Assembly: GCA_001898095.1 (NCBI GenBank)
Contig: MKSH01000167.1
Coordinates: forward strand, 11,652 to 17,609
DNA: 5,958 nt
Direction of reading: 5' to 3'
Source: Solirubrobacterales bacterium 70-9
Lineage (GTDB): Bacteria; Actinomycetota; Thermoleophilia; Solirubrobacterales; 70-9
In this document: piece by piece, positions 1 to 5,958 of the stretch
Layout: each line of letters opens with the position of its first letter
Position numbering within the stretch: position 1 is the first letter of the stretch
Notes under the pieces: model-generated
The model's input: only the letters and a program-made list of their open reading frames with translations
Database searches by the model: none
Told to the model about the DNA's origin: nothing
Position numbers and translations under genes: made by a program

Positions 1-747
1 ACCGAGCGCGGGCTGGAGACGCGGCAGGTGGTGAAGGGCGTGCGGCGCTCGACCTGCGTCTTCGAGCACATCTACTTCTCCCGCCCCGACAGCCGCATGG
101 AGGGTGTCGTCCTGCAGCAGGCGCGCGGACGGATGGGCGAGATCCTCTGGCGCGAGGCGCCGGTCGACGCCGACCTGGTGATCGGCGTGCCCGACTCCGG
201 CAACCCGGCGGCGGCGGGGCTGGCGCGCGCCTCGGGGCTGCCTCGTGACGACGGCCTGATCAAGAACCGCTACGTCGCCCGCACCTTCATCCAGCCCGGC
301 CAGGAGCTCCGCAAACACGGCCTGCGCCTGAAGTTCAACCCGCTGCCGGAGATCGTCGCCGGCAAACGGCTGGTCGTCGTCGACGATTCGATCGTGCGCG
401 GCAACACCACCCGGCAGATCGTCGGGATGCTGCGCGACGCGGGCGCCCGCGAGGTGCACATGCGGATCTCGGCGCCGCCGATCCGCAACCCCTGCCATTA
501 CGGCGTCGACATGTCGACCCGCGAGGAGATGATCGCCCACGGGCGCTCGGTCGAAGAGATCGCCGACGAGCTCGACGTCGACAGCCTCGCCTACCTCTCG
601 ATGGACGGCGTCTACGAGGCGATCGGGGGTAGCCCCGAAGACCACTGCGACGCCTGCTTCAGCGGCCACTACCCGCTGGGCGACCCCGAGGACGCGAACG
701 GCAAGTACGCGCTCGAGGACATCGCCGTGGTGCCTGCGAGCTCTTAG
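1..747 (+). CDS. purF: Amidophosphoribosyltransferase (PurF), C-terminal half, partial at 5' end
   Basis: Catalyses the first committed step of purine synthesis, PRPP + glutamine to 5-phosphoribosylamine, in the cytosol. The frame is open from base 1, so the N-terminal glutaminase (Ntn-hydrolase) domain lies outside the window; 248 codons of the C-terminal part are visible. Seen: the conserved block CVFEHIYFSRPDS just inside the edge, the GVPDSGNPAA block, and the phosphoribosyltransferase PRPP loop VVVDDSIVRGNT (bases 373-408). Cysteines at 55-57 and 493-495 and the CDAC pair (646-657) match the four 4Fe-4S ligands known from Bacillus-type PurF, so this is the iron-sulfur class rather than the E. 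coli class; that assignment is from family knowledge. It ends 3 bases before the stop of the convergent membrane gene. purM, a frequent neighbour of purF, is not next to it here. No promoter is visible because the 5' end is missing. Confidence 0.96.
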   Translation, partial: TERGLETRQVVKGVRRSTCVFEHIYFSRPDSRMEGVVLQQARGRMGEILWREAPVDADLVIGVPDSGNPAAAGLARASGLPRDDGLIKNRYVARTFIQPGQELRKHGLRLKFNPLPEIVAGKRLVVVDDSIVRGNTTRQIVGMLRDAGAREVHMRISAPPIRNPCHYGVDMSTREEMIAHGRSVEEIADELDVDSLAYLSMDGVYEAIGGSPEDHCDACFSGHYPLGDPEDANGKYALEDIAVVPASS

Positions 748-750
748 CGG

Positions 751-1140
751 CTACGCGCCGCCCGTCGCCAACTGGATTCCCAGCCAGACGATCGCCAGGG
801 ACGCGAGCAGGATCGCGCCCTGGAGGGCGTGGACTTTTGCCCAGCGCAGGTGGGCCGCCGCGAGGGCGATGACAAGGGCGACCAAGGCCAGCTTCCAGTG
901 GAGGGTCGAGCTGCCCCAGAGGCGGAAGTGCGAGGCGAGCGCCCAGCCGGTGAGGACGAGGACGACCAGGGCGCCGAGCGACCCGTAGCCGAAGCGGCGG
1001 GCGACGGCGCGCAGGCGCTCGCGGTCCTCGTCGCCGCGCAGCAGCGGCACCACCGCGGCGCCGAAGACGAGCTGCCCACCGACGAAAAACGCCATCGCCA
1101 GCAGGTGCAGGTACAGGACCAGACGCCAGCCGTCGCTCAT
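751..1140 (-). CDS. Small four-helix integral membrane protein, CopD/DUF2269-like
   Basis: Encodes 129 residues, almost all of them in membrane segments: about residues 7-31, 51-70, 79-98 and 106-125, with short charged loops (the first loop is DEDRERLR, around residues 37-44). Histidines at 12, 71, 81, 97 and 104 and the LHLLAMAFFVGGQLVFG stretch recall small membrane families such as CopD-type copper resistance proteins, DUF2269 and HemJ. The resemblance is only in pattern, so the function is unknown; metal or haem binding is a speculation from the histidines. The ATG at 1138-1140 (MSDGWRLVLYLH) is preferred over upstream starts because a longer reading would run 34 codons through the intergenic palindrome and the purN leader. 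The ribosome site upstream is weak. The gene is convergent with purF and divergent from purN, so it is not in the pur operon. Confidence 0.72.
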   Translation of the reverse strand: MSDGWRLVLYLHLLAMAFFVGGQLVFGAAVVPLLRGDEDRERLRAVARRFGYGSLGALVVLVLTGWALASHFRLWGSSTLHWKLALVALVIALAAAHLRWAKVHALQGAILLASLAIVWLGIQLATGGA

Positions 1141-1161
1141 GCCGCCGAGCCTAACGATGTT

Positions 1162-1204
1162 GATGGGCCGAAAAGCGCTCCATATCAGCGCTTTTCGGCC
1201 CATC
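1162..1204. repeat. Perfect 18-bp inverted repeat with 7-base loop in the divergent purN region
   Basis: The arms GATGGGCCGAAAAGCGCT (1162-1179) and AGCGCTTTTCGGCCCATC (1187-1204) are exact reverse complements, separated by CCATATC. The repeat lies 21 bases upstream of the minus-strand membrane gene and 48 bases upstream of the purN start. No T-run follows on either strand, and no gene ends here, so a terminator is not the obvious reading. It could be an operator, a leader hairpin shared by both transcripts, or a copy of a dispersed palindromic repeat. Confidence 0.9.
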
Positions 1205-1217
1205 GACCGGATGGCTG

Positions 1218-1234
1218 TGACCCGTTTCGGGTCA
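1218..1234 (+). promoter_or_regulatory. Small hairpin in the purN leader
   Basis: TGACCCG and CGGGTCA form a 7-bp stem around a TTT loop. It ends 18 bases before the purN GTG start and follows the larger palindrome by 13 bases. It might shape the purN 5' leader or be a regulator half-site pair. The sequence alone does not show which, and a stem this short can occur by chance at this GC content. Confidence 0.45.
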
Positions 1235-1252
1235 GTGCGCAAAGATCAGGCG

Positions 1253-1863
1253 GTGAGCGAATACCGCATCGTCGTGCTCGCCTCCGGCAACGGCACCAAC
1301 CTGCAGGCGTTCATCGACCGCCTGCACGGGCGCGACGGCTTCGTCGTCGTCGGCGTCGGCTCCGACAAGCGCGAGGCGCGGGCGCTCCGCCGCGCCCGCG
1401 AGGCCGAGGTGCCGACCTCCGTCTTCCCGCGCGAGGAGTTCGCCGACCGGGAGGCCCGCGACCTCGCGATGGGCGATTGGATCGAGGGCCTCGCGCCCGA
1501 CCTCGTCGCCCTCGCCGGCTACATGCAGCTGCTCAGCCCCGCCTTCGTCGGCCGCTTCCGCGACCGGATCGTCAACGTCCACCCCGCCCTGCTGCCTGCC
1601 TTCCCCGGCCTCGACGCGGTCGGGCAGGCGCTGGCGGCGGGCGTCGACGTCACCGGGGTGACCGTCCACTTCGTCGACGAGGGGGTCGACACCGGCGCGC
1701 CGATCCTCCAGCGCGAGGTCCCGGTGCCGCCCGGCCGCGACCGCGAGGAGCTCGAAAACGCGCTCCATGCGGTCGAGCACGAGCTCTACCCGGAGGCGAT
1801 ACGCACCCTGGCCCGGGACACCCATAAGATCGGGACGGACGATCCGCTCCGGATCGCCGACGG

Positions 1864-1867
<4 letters not shown>
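1253..1867 (+). CDS. purN: Phosphoribosylglycinamide formyltransferase (PurN)
   Basis: Transfers a formyl group from 10-formyltetrahydrofolate to GAR, giving FGAR, the third step of purine synthesis. The 204-residue product has the usual family length. It opens with RIVVLASGNGTNLQA (residues 5-19, the phosphate-binding loop). The catalytic triad known from E. coli (N106, H108, D144) is matched by N108, H110 (in VNVHPALLP) and D146 (in VDTGAP), with a constant offset of 2. Start: GTG at 1253 is chosen because the conserved beta-strand then begins at residue 5, as in relatives. ATG at 1211 would add 14 residues encoded by a hairpin region and has no better ribosome site; the site before GTG is itself weak (TCAGG). 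The stop overlaps the purH start (ATGA), implying translational coupling and one transcript with purH. Confidence 0.95.
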
Positions 1868-3492
<1,625 letters not shown>

Positions 3493-3529
3493 CGGCGGGG
3501 CGTGGCGCGCGCGAGTCGGTAACGCTTTG

Positions 3530-3553
3530 TGCCCCTCCGACCAAGAAGGGGCA
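3530..3553 (+). promoter_or_regulatory. Hairpin overlapping the sigma-factor ribosome binding site
   Basis: TGCCCCT (3530-3536) can pair with AGGGGCA (3547-3553) across a 10-base loop. The right arm covers most of the Shine-Dalgarno stretch AAGAAGGGG and the A of the ATG start. If folded in the mRNA it would hide the start site, so translation of the sigma factor could be structure-dependent. The pairing is seen in the sequence; the function is inferred. Confidence 0.4.
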
Positions 3554-4164
3554 TGGAGACGCAACAGCTTGAACGGATCGGGACCGACCCGGAGGCTTTT
3601 GAGGCCTTTTACCGGGAGAACGTCGAGGGCGTCCAGCGGTTCGTCGCCCGCCGGGTCGGGGAGCGCGAGCGCGCGGCCGACCTGACGGCAGAGATCTTCC
3701 TCGCCGCGATCACCTCGACCCGCACGTATGACCCGCGGCTCGGGTCGCCGCAGGCGTGGCTCTACGGGATCGCGCGGGTGACGGTCGCCGCCGAGGGGCG
3801 CAGCCGCGGGCGCGAGCGGGCCGGGATCGAGCGGGTCCGCGGCAGCACCCTGATCTCCGAGGACGACATCGCCGCGATGGACGCGCGGATCGACGCCGAG
3901 CGGCGCTCGCGCGAGCTCTACGCGGCGATGGACCGCCTGGCGGAGGGCGAGCGCGCGGTGCTGGAGCTGGTCGTGCTCGACGGGCTCTCGGTGAGCGAGG
4001 CCGCGGCGGCGGCCGGAGTGCGCCCGGTCACCGCGCGGGTCCGCCTGCACCGGGCGCGGCGCAAGCTGCGCGCCGAGCTGGAGGGGCCGAGGACGAGCGC
4101 GCGGCCCGAGGCGATCAAGGCCCGTCGGACGAAACCACAACCAATCGAGGAGGAAGGATCGTGA
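3553..4164 (+). CDS. ECF-like RNA polymerase sigma factor (sigma-70 family)
   Basis: A 203-residue protein with the two-domain layout of extracytoplasmic-function sigma factors, which direct RNA polymerase to a small regulon. Region 2 spans about residues 16-80, with FEAFYRENVEGVQRFVARRV, AADLTAEIFLAA and the typical YDPRLGSPQAWLYGIAR. A charged linker follows. Region 4 spans about 122-176, with MDRLAEGERAVLELVVLDGLS and the helix-turn-helix SVSEAAAAAGVRPVTARVRLHRARRKLR. A basic tail of about 25 residues lies beyond it. ATG at 3553 is chosen: it has AAGAAGGGG just upstream, and the in-frame GTG at 3529 would add eight residues and lacks a ribosome site. The stop overlaps the next gene's GTG (GTGA), so the two are co-translated. 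It begins 60 bases after purH; I see no convincing ECF promoter in that gap. The target regulon cannot be told from the sequence. Confidence 0.9.
   Translation: METQQLERIGTDPEAFEAFYRENVEGVQRFVARRVGERERAADLTAEIFLAAITSTRTYDPRLGSPQAWLYGIARVTVAAEGRSRGRERAGIERVRGSTLISEDDIAAMDARIDAERRSRELYAAMDRLAEGERAVLELVVLDGLSVSEAAAAAGVRPVTARVRLHRARRKLRAELEGPRTSARPEAIKARRTKPQPIEEEGS
4149..4157 (+). promoter_or_regulatory. Strong ribosome binding site deciding the GTG start at 4161
   Basis: GGAGGAAGG lies 3 bases before the GTG at 4161, inside the last codons of the sigma gene. It supports this GTG over the longer open frame, which extends upstream within the sigma gene only as an out-of-frame shadow. Confidence 0.7.
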
Positions 4165-4976
4165 ACGAGATACAGGACCGAGACGCGAGCTTCGAGGAGC
4201 GGCTGCTCGCCGAGCTGCGCGCGGTGGTCGAGGAGCGCGCGGCGATGCCGGAGGCCGCGGATGTGGAGCGAAGCTCGGTCTATGACCGAGTAAGTCTCCA
4301 CACCCCGCCCGCAGGTGGGCGGCGCCTCGCGCCGCGGCTTGCTCTCGGCGGCGCTGCCGTCGCCGCGGTGGCGGCCGGGGTGCTCGCGGTCAGCTCGGGG
4401 ACGGGCGACACCAGCTCCGCCTTCGCGGTCGAACCGCAGGGCGATGGCACGGTGCGGGTGGAGATCTCGAGCCTCAGCGACGCCGCGGGCCTGGAAAAGG
4501 CGCTCGCCGAAGCCGGGGTGAAGGCCGACGTCAGCTACACGGCTGCCGGGATGGCCTGCCGCGAACCGCGCTGGCATGCGACCGCCGCGGTGCCGGGGGA
4601 AGGCCAACCCGCGCAGCCGGCACCTGACGACCAGGCGGCGCGGAAAGGCAAAACGACGGGCTCGATCCGGCAGACCGACTCGGGCGTCGTCTTCTCGATC
4701 ACCCCGAACGGGATCGGCCCCGACGACACCCTCGTGGTGACCGCCTCCCCCGGCCCCGAAGGTGCGGGCGACGTGGTCGGCGTCCAGATCGCCGAAGGCG
4801 CGGTCTCGCCCTGCGACCCGGTCCCGGCCGGCGACCTCCCGCCCGGCGCCGTCACCCAGCAGAGCGGCGGCCCCGGTGCCCCCCACACCGCCGGTCCGCA
4901 ACAGGGGTTCAGCCAGAGCGGCGTCCCGGGTGTCTCCGGCGTCCCGGCGACCGGTGCCGGCCAGTCGTCCAATTAG
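4161..4976 (+). CDS. Single-pass membrane protein, probable anti-sigma or sensor partner of the ECF sigma factor
   Basis: A 271-residue protein starting VNEIQDRDASFEERLL. Order: a charged N-terminal cytoplasmic part (about 1-58) with an amphipathic helix at roughly 10-28; one hydrophobic segment at about 60-77 (LALGGAAVAAVAAGVLAV) preceded by arginines, so N-in/C-out; then an extracytoplasmic domain with two cysteines (C133, C218) that could form a disulfide; and a Gly/Pro/Ser/Gln-rich tail from about 225. The GTGA overlap with the sigma gene and this topology suggest a membrane-anchored anti-sigma factor or sensor. There is no zinc HxxxCxxC anti-sigma motif, and I cannot name the family. It resembles in layout the membrane proteins often found beside ECF sigma genes in actinobacteria. 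Codons 34-47 lie in a palindromic element. Its stop directly abuts the marR promoter. Confidence 0.8.
   Translation: MNEIQDRDASFEERLLAELRAVVEERAAMPEAADVERSSVYDRVSLHTPPAGGRRLAPRLALGGAAVAAVAAGVLAVSSGTGDTSSAFAVEPQGDGTVRVEISSLSDAAGLEKALAEAGVKADVSYTAAGMACREPRWHATAAVPGEGQPAQPAPDDQAARKGKTTGSIRQTDSGVVFSITPNGIGPDDTLVVTASPGPEGAGDVVGVQIAEGAVSPCDPVPAGDLPPGAVTQQSGGPGAPHTAGPQQGFSQSGVPGVSGVPATGAGQSSN
4262..4302. repeat. Nested palindromic element inside the anti-sigma-like gene
   Basis: The outer arms TGTGGAG (4262-4268) and CTCCACA (4296-4302) enclose inner arms CTCGGTC (4274-4280) and GACCGAG (4284-4290), with symmetric 5-base internal loops (CGAAG, TAAGT) and a TAT apex. An alternative small hairpin, GAGC-GAA-GCTC (4266-4276), overlaps the left side. 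The element is less GC-rich than its surroundings and encodes ERSSVYDRVSLH between the cytoplasmic helix and the membrane segment. Only one plus-strand frame through it is free of stops. Its position in a linker and its composition suggest a small inserted repeat; that is an inference. Confidence 0.6.
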
Positions 4977-5016
4977 TTGACAGTCAATTTAGTTGACGAT
5001 ATGCTCCTCCCGTCAA
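4973..5016. promoter_or_regulatory. Putative MarR operator: clustered TTGAC/GTCAA half-sites
   Basis: TTGAC at 4977-4981 and 4993-4997 and GTCAA at 4983-4987 and 5012-5016 form overlapping inverted pairs. The tightest is the 11-base palindrome TTGACAGTCAA on the -35 box. TTAGTTGAC is also directly repeated at 4973 and 4989, 16 bases apart. MarR-family proteins commonly bind short palindromes on their own promoters, so autorepression is the natural reading. The inference rests on position and symmetry only. Confidence 0.6.
4977..5005 (+). promoter_or_regulatory. Sigma-70-type promoter of the MarR gene
   Basis: A perfect -35 box TTGACA (4977-4982), a 17-base spacer and TATGCT (5000-5005) as the -10 box, in a locally AT-rich island of an otherwise GC-rich window. 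The predicted transcript start is near 5012, giving a leader of about 25 bases. The -35 begins at the base after the stop codon of the upstream gene. Confidence 0.75.
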
Positions 5017-5033
5017 ATCGAGACGGGAGGAGC
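5003..5033 (+). promoter_or_regulatory. 12-bp hairpin covering the marR ribosome binding site
   Basis: GCTCCTCCCGTC (5003-5014) and GACGGGAGGAGC (5022-5033) are exact complements around AAATCGA. The right arm contains the Shine-Dalgarno GGGAGGAG, 4 bases before the ATG. Transcripts from the local promoter would start near 5012 and lack most of the left arm. Read-through transcripts from the sigma operon would carry the full hairpin and hide the site. Confidence 0.6.
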
Positions 5034-5036
5034 TTC

Positions 5037-5534
5037 ATGGCTGACGACAGCAAAACCAGCGGCGAGGGCAAGACGAACGACGAGGGCAACGAGCGCTGGT
5101 ACGAGGAGCTGGTCCTCCCGGTGCTCCTCGGCGCGGGGCGGATGACCTACGGACGGGCGATCCGCCAGGGATACGCCGATGCGGGCTTCGACGACATCCC
5201 CAAGCTCGGCCCCCGCCTCCTCGGCGGGATCCGCCGCAACGGCAGCGCGGTCGGCAGCGTCGGCAACGTGGCCAAGGACTTCGGCATCTCCAAGCAGGCG
5301 GCCAGCAAACTCGTCGACACCCTGGTGATCCGCGGCTACGTCGAGCGCGGCACCGACCCCGAGGACCGCCGCCGCCTGGCCCTCGAGCTGACCGAGCGCG
5401 GTCGCGAAGCCGCCGACATCGGCTGGGAGGCCAGCGACAGGATCGATCGCGAACTCGAGCAGGCCGTGGGCGCCGAGGCGATCGCGCAGATGCGCGAGAC
5501 CGTCGGGGCGTTGGTGGCGCTGGGTGAGCGGTAG
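5037..5534 (+). CDS. MarR-family winged-helix transcriptional regulator
   Basis: A 165-residue cytoplasmic DNA-binding protein. An acidic, probably disordered stretch (1-18) precedes the first helices. The helix-turn-helix is at about 74-98 (VGNVAKDFGISKQAASKLVDTL). It is followed by the wing ERGTDPEDRRRLALELTERG (about 103-122), a highly typical MarR wing, then a long C-terminal helix for dimerisation. ATG at 5037 is chosen because GGGAGGAG sits just upstream. The longer frame opening with TTG at 4977 would start on the -35 box itself. The promoter carries symmetric half-sites consistent with autorepression. The target genes and ligand are unknown: no transporter or enzyme gene lies next to it inside the window, though one may follow beyond the right edge. 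It follows the anti-sigma-like gene by 60 bases in the same direction. Confidence 0.9.
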   Translation: MADDSKTSGEGKTNDEGNERWYEELVLPVLLGAGRMTYGRAIRQGYADAGFDDIPKLGPRLLGGIRRNGSAVGSVGNVAKDFGISKQAASKLVDTLVIRGYVERGTDPEDRRRLALELTERGREAADIGWEASDRIDRELEQAVGAEAIAQMRETVGALVALGER

Positions 5535-5579
5535 GGGCGGGGGAGCGCCTGACGGAGGGCGGGCAAGGGACGGGAAAGG

Positions 5580-5639
5580 GACCCGGCCCTCTCGTAGCCG
5601 GTCCGGGCAGGCTGTGACCGCCTACGAGAGGGCCGGGTC
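5580..5639 (+). terminator. Long GC-rich hairpin after marR, possible terminator
   Basis: GACCCGGCCCTCTCGTAG (5580-5597) and CTACGAGAGGGCCGGGTC (5622-5639) pair perfectly over 18 bp. Inside, after one C-C mismatch, CGGTC (5599-5603) pairs with GACCG (5616-5620), leaving a 12-base loop. It starts 45 bases after the marR stop. No T-run follows, which is common for hairpin terminators proposed in high-GC actinobacteria, but it leaves the call uncertain. Confidence 0.5.
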
Positions 5640-5673
5640 TGTGAGGAGAGGCGAGGGTGCGGGTCCCGTGCGG

Positions 5674-5694
5674 GTCACGGCGGAGATCCGTGAC
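5674..5694. repeat. Short inverted repeat
   Basis: GTCACGG (5674-5680) and CCGTGAC (5688-5694) form a 7-bp stem with a 7-base loop. It may extend the structured region behind marR; chance occurrence is possible. Confidence 0.35.
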
Positions 5695-5745
5695 GATCTG
5701 CGCGGGTCCGGCGCGGAACTCCGCGTTCCTTAAGGAGGTTCCGGA

Positions 5746-5793
5746 GCCCTGCATGAGTTGAACACACCCTGGTGTGTTCAACTCATGCAGGGC
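5746..5793. repeat. 48-base near-perfect palindrome (23-bp arms, 2-base centre)
   Basis: The left arm 5746-5768 and right arm 5771-5793 are exact reverse complements around CT at 5769-5770. The core reads TTGAACACACC-CT-GGTGTGTTCAA. It is less GC-rich than its surroundings. No T-run follows. The nearly absent loop makes it look more like a protein-binding site, a dispersed palindromic repeat or a strong cruciform than a usual terminator. Confidence 0.85.
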
Positions 5794-5802
5794 CCGATCT
5801 TC

Positions 5803-5821
5803 CGACCCGCCGAGCGGGTCG
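5803..5821. repeat. Short hairpin next to the 48-base palindrome
   Basis: CGACCCGC (5803-5810) and GCGGGTCG (5814-5821) form an 8-bp stem with a CGA loop, 9 bases after the large palindrome. The two in tandem could act together as a terminator or leader structure. There is no T-run. Confidence 0.4.
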
Positions 5822-5958
5822 ACCGCGCCCTGCGACCCGTGCAACCGGCTCTTTCCGCCCTCCGGCCCGGAAAAGGCCGACCGCGTCCCCATACCTGCGC
5901 CCGACCCCGCGCACTTCCCCCCGGAAACCTCGCGTCCCGGGCGTCTCGCGGCGGTCAC

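Larger units (their letters stand above)
5535..5958. other. Intergenic region without a supported gene, rich in inverted repeats
   Basis: These 424 bases hold at least four inverted repeats (5580-5639, 5674-5694, 5746-5793, 5803-5821) and a strong Shine-Dalgarno-like stretch at 5731-5739. Open frames cross it on both strands, but their products are Pro/Arg/Ala/Gly-rich with no recognisable motif, as expected from GC-rich non-coding DNA. I see no tRNA, rRNA or known riboswitch. The region may hold the marR terminator and the leader of a gene beyond the right edge. Confidence 0.6.

Noticed and set aside
1141..1242. N-terminal extension of the minus-strand membrane protein
   Set aside because: The 34 extra residues come from the palindromic region and precede a natural start followed directly by a membrane helix.
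1139..1252. N-terminal extension of purN from ATG 1139 or 1211
   Set aside because: The added residues are encoded by the palindrome and leader hairpin, and PurN proteins normally begin just before the first beta-strand.
3518..3545. Possible ECF-type promoter (GGTAAC as -35) before the sigma gene
   Set aside because: No matching -10 motif at a proper spacing; too weak to annotate.
3493..3552. Terminator after purH
   Set aside because: Only the hairpin at the sigma start is seen and it has no T-run; read-through into the sigma gene cannot be excluded.
5035..5958. Long minus-strand open frame running in from the right edge
   Set aside because: It is antisense to the clear MarR gene, and its product is low-complexity Arg/Pro/Gly/Ser with no motif; a GC-rich shadow frame.
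5785..5958. Open frame from ATG 5785 to the window edge
   Set aside because: No ribosome site at normal spacing, start inside a palindrome, and Pro/Arg/Ala-rich product; other frames are open here too.

Overview
This is a very GC-rich window (roughly 70% G+C by eye) with GTG as well as ATG starts, 4-base start/stop overlaps and codons ending mostly in G or C. That composition, an iron-sulfur type PurF, and an ECF sigma factor followed by a membrane-anchored partner fit a high-GC actinobacterium. A Thermoleophilia/Solirubrobacterales-like lineage is my guess; it is an inference, not something the sequence proves.

The left part (1-3492) is de novo purine synthesis. The 3' half of purF runs in from the left edge. 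A small four-helix membrane protein gene lies on the minus strand, tail-to-tail with purF (3 bases between the stop codons). Divergent from it is the purN-purH pair, joined by an ATGA overlap. PurF makes phosphoribosylamine, PurN adds the first formyl group (to GAR), and PurH adds the second formyl group and closes the ring to IMP. The 112-base divergent region between the membrane gene and purN holds a perfect 18-bp inverted repeat and a second, smaller hairpin.

The middle (3553-4976) is a two-gene unit: an ECF-like sigma factor and, overlapping it by GTGA, a single-pass membrane protein that is most simply read as its anti-sigma or signal-sensing partner. The second gene carries, in frame, a 41-base nested palindrome that looks like an inserted repeat element.

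The right part (4977-5534) is a MarR-family regulator. Its promoter is the clearest regulatory region in the window: a consensus TTGACA, a 17-base spacer and TATGCT, starting at the base after the upstream stop codon. It overlaps several TTGAC/GTCAA half-sites, and a 12-bp hairpin covers the ribosome binding site.

The last 424 bases (5535-5958) hold no gene I can support. They are rich in inverted repeats, including a 60-base hairpin behind marR and a 48-base, nearly perfect palindrome.

No rRNA, tRNA, CRISPR array, insertion sequence or phage gene was recognised. The most unusual content is the set of long, sequence-unrelated palindromes (1162-1204, 4262-4302, 5580-5639, 5746-5793), one of them inside a coding region.
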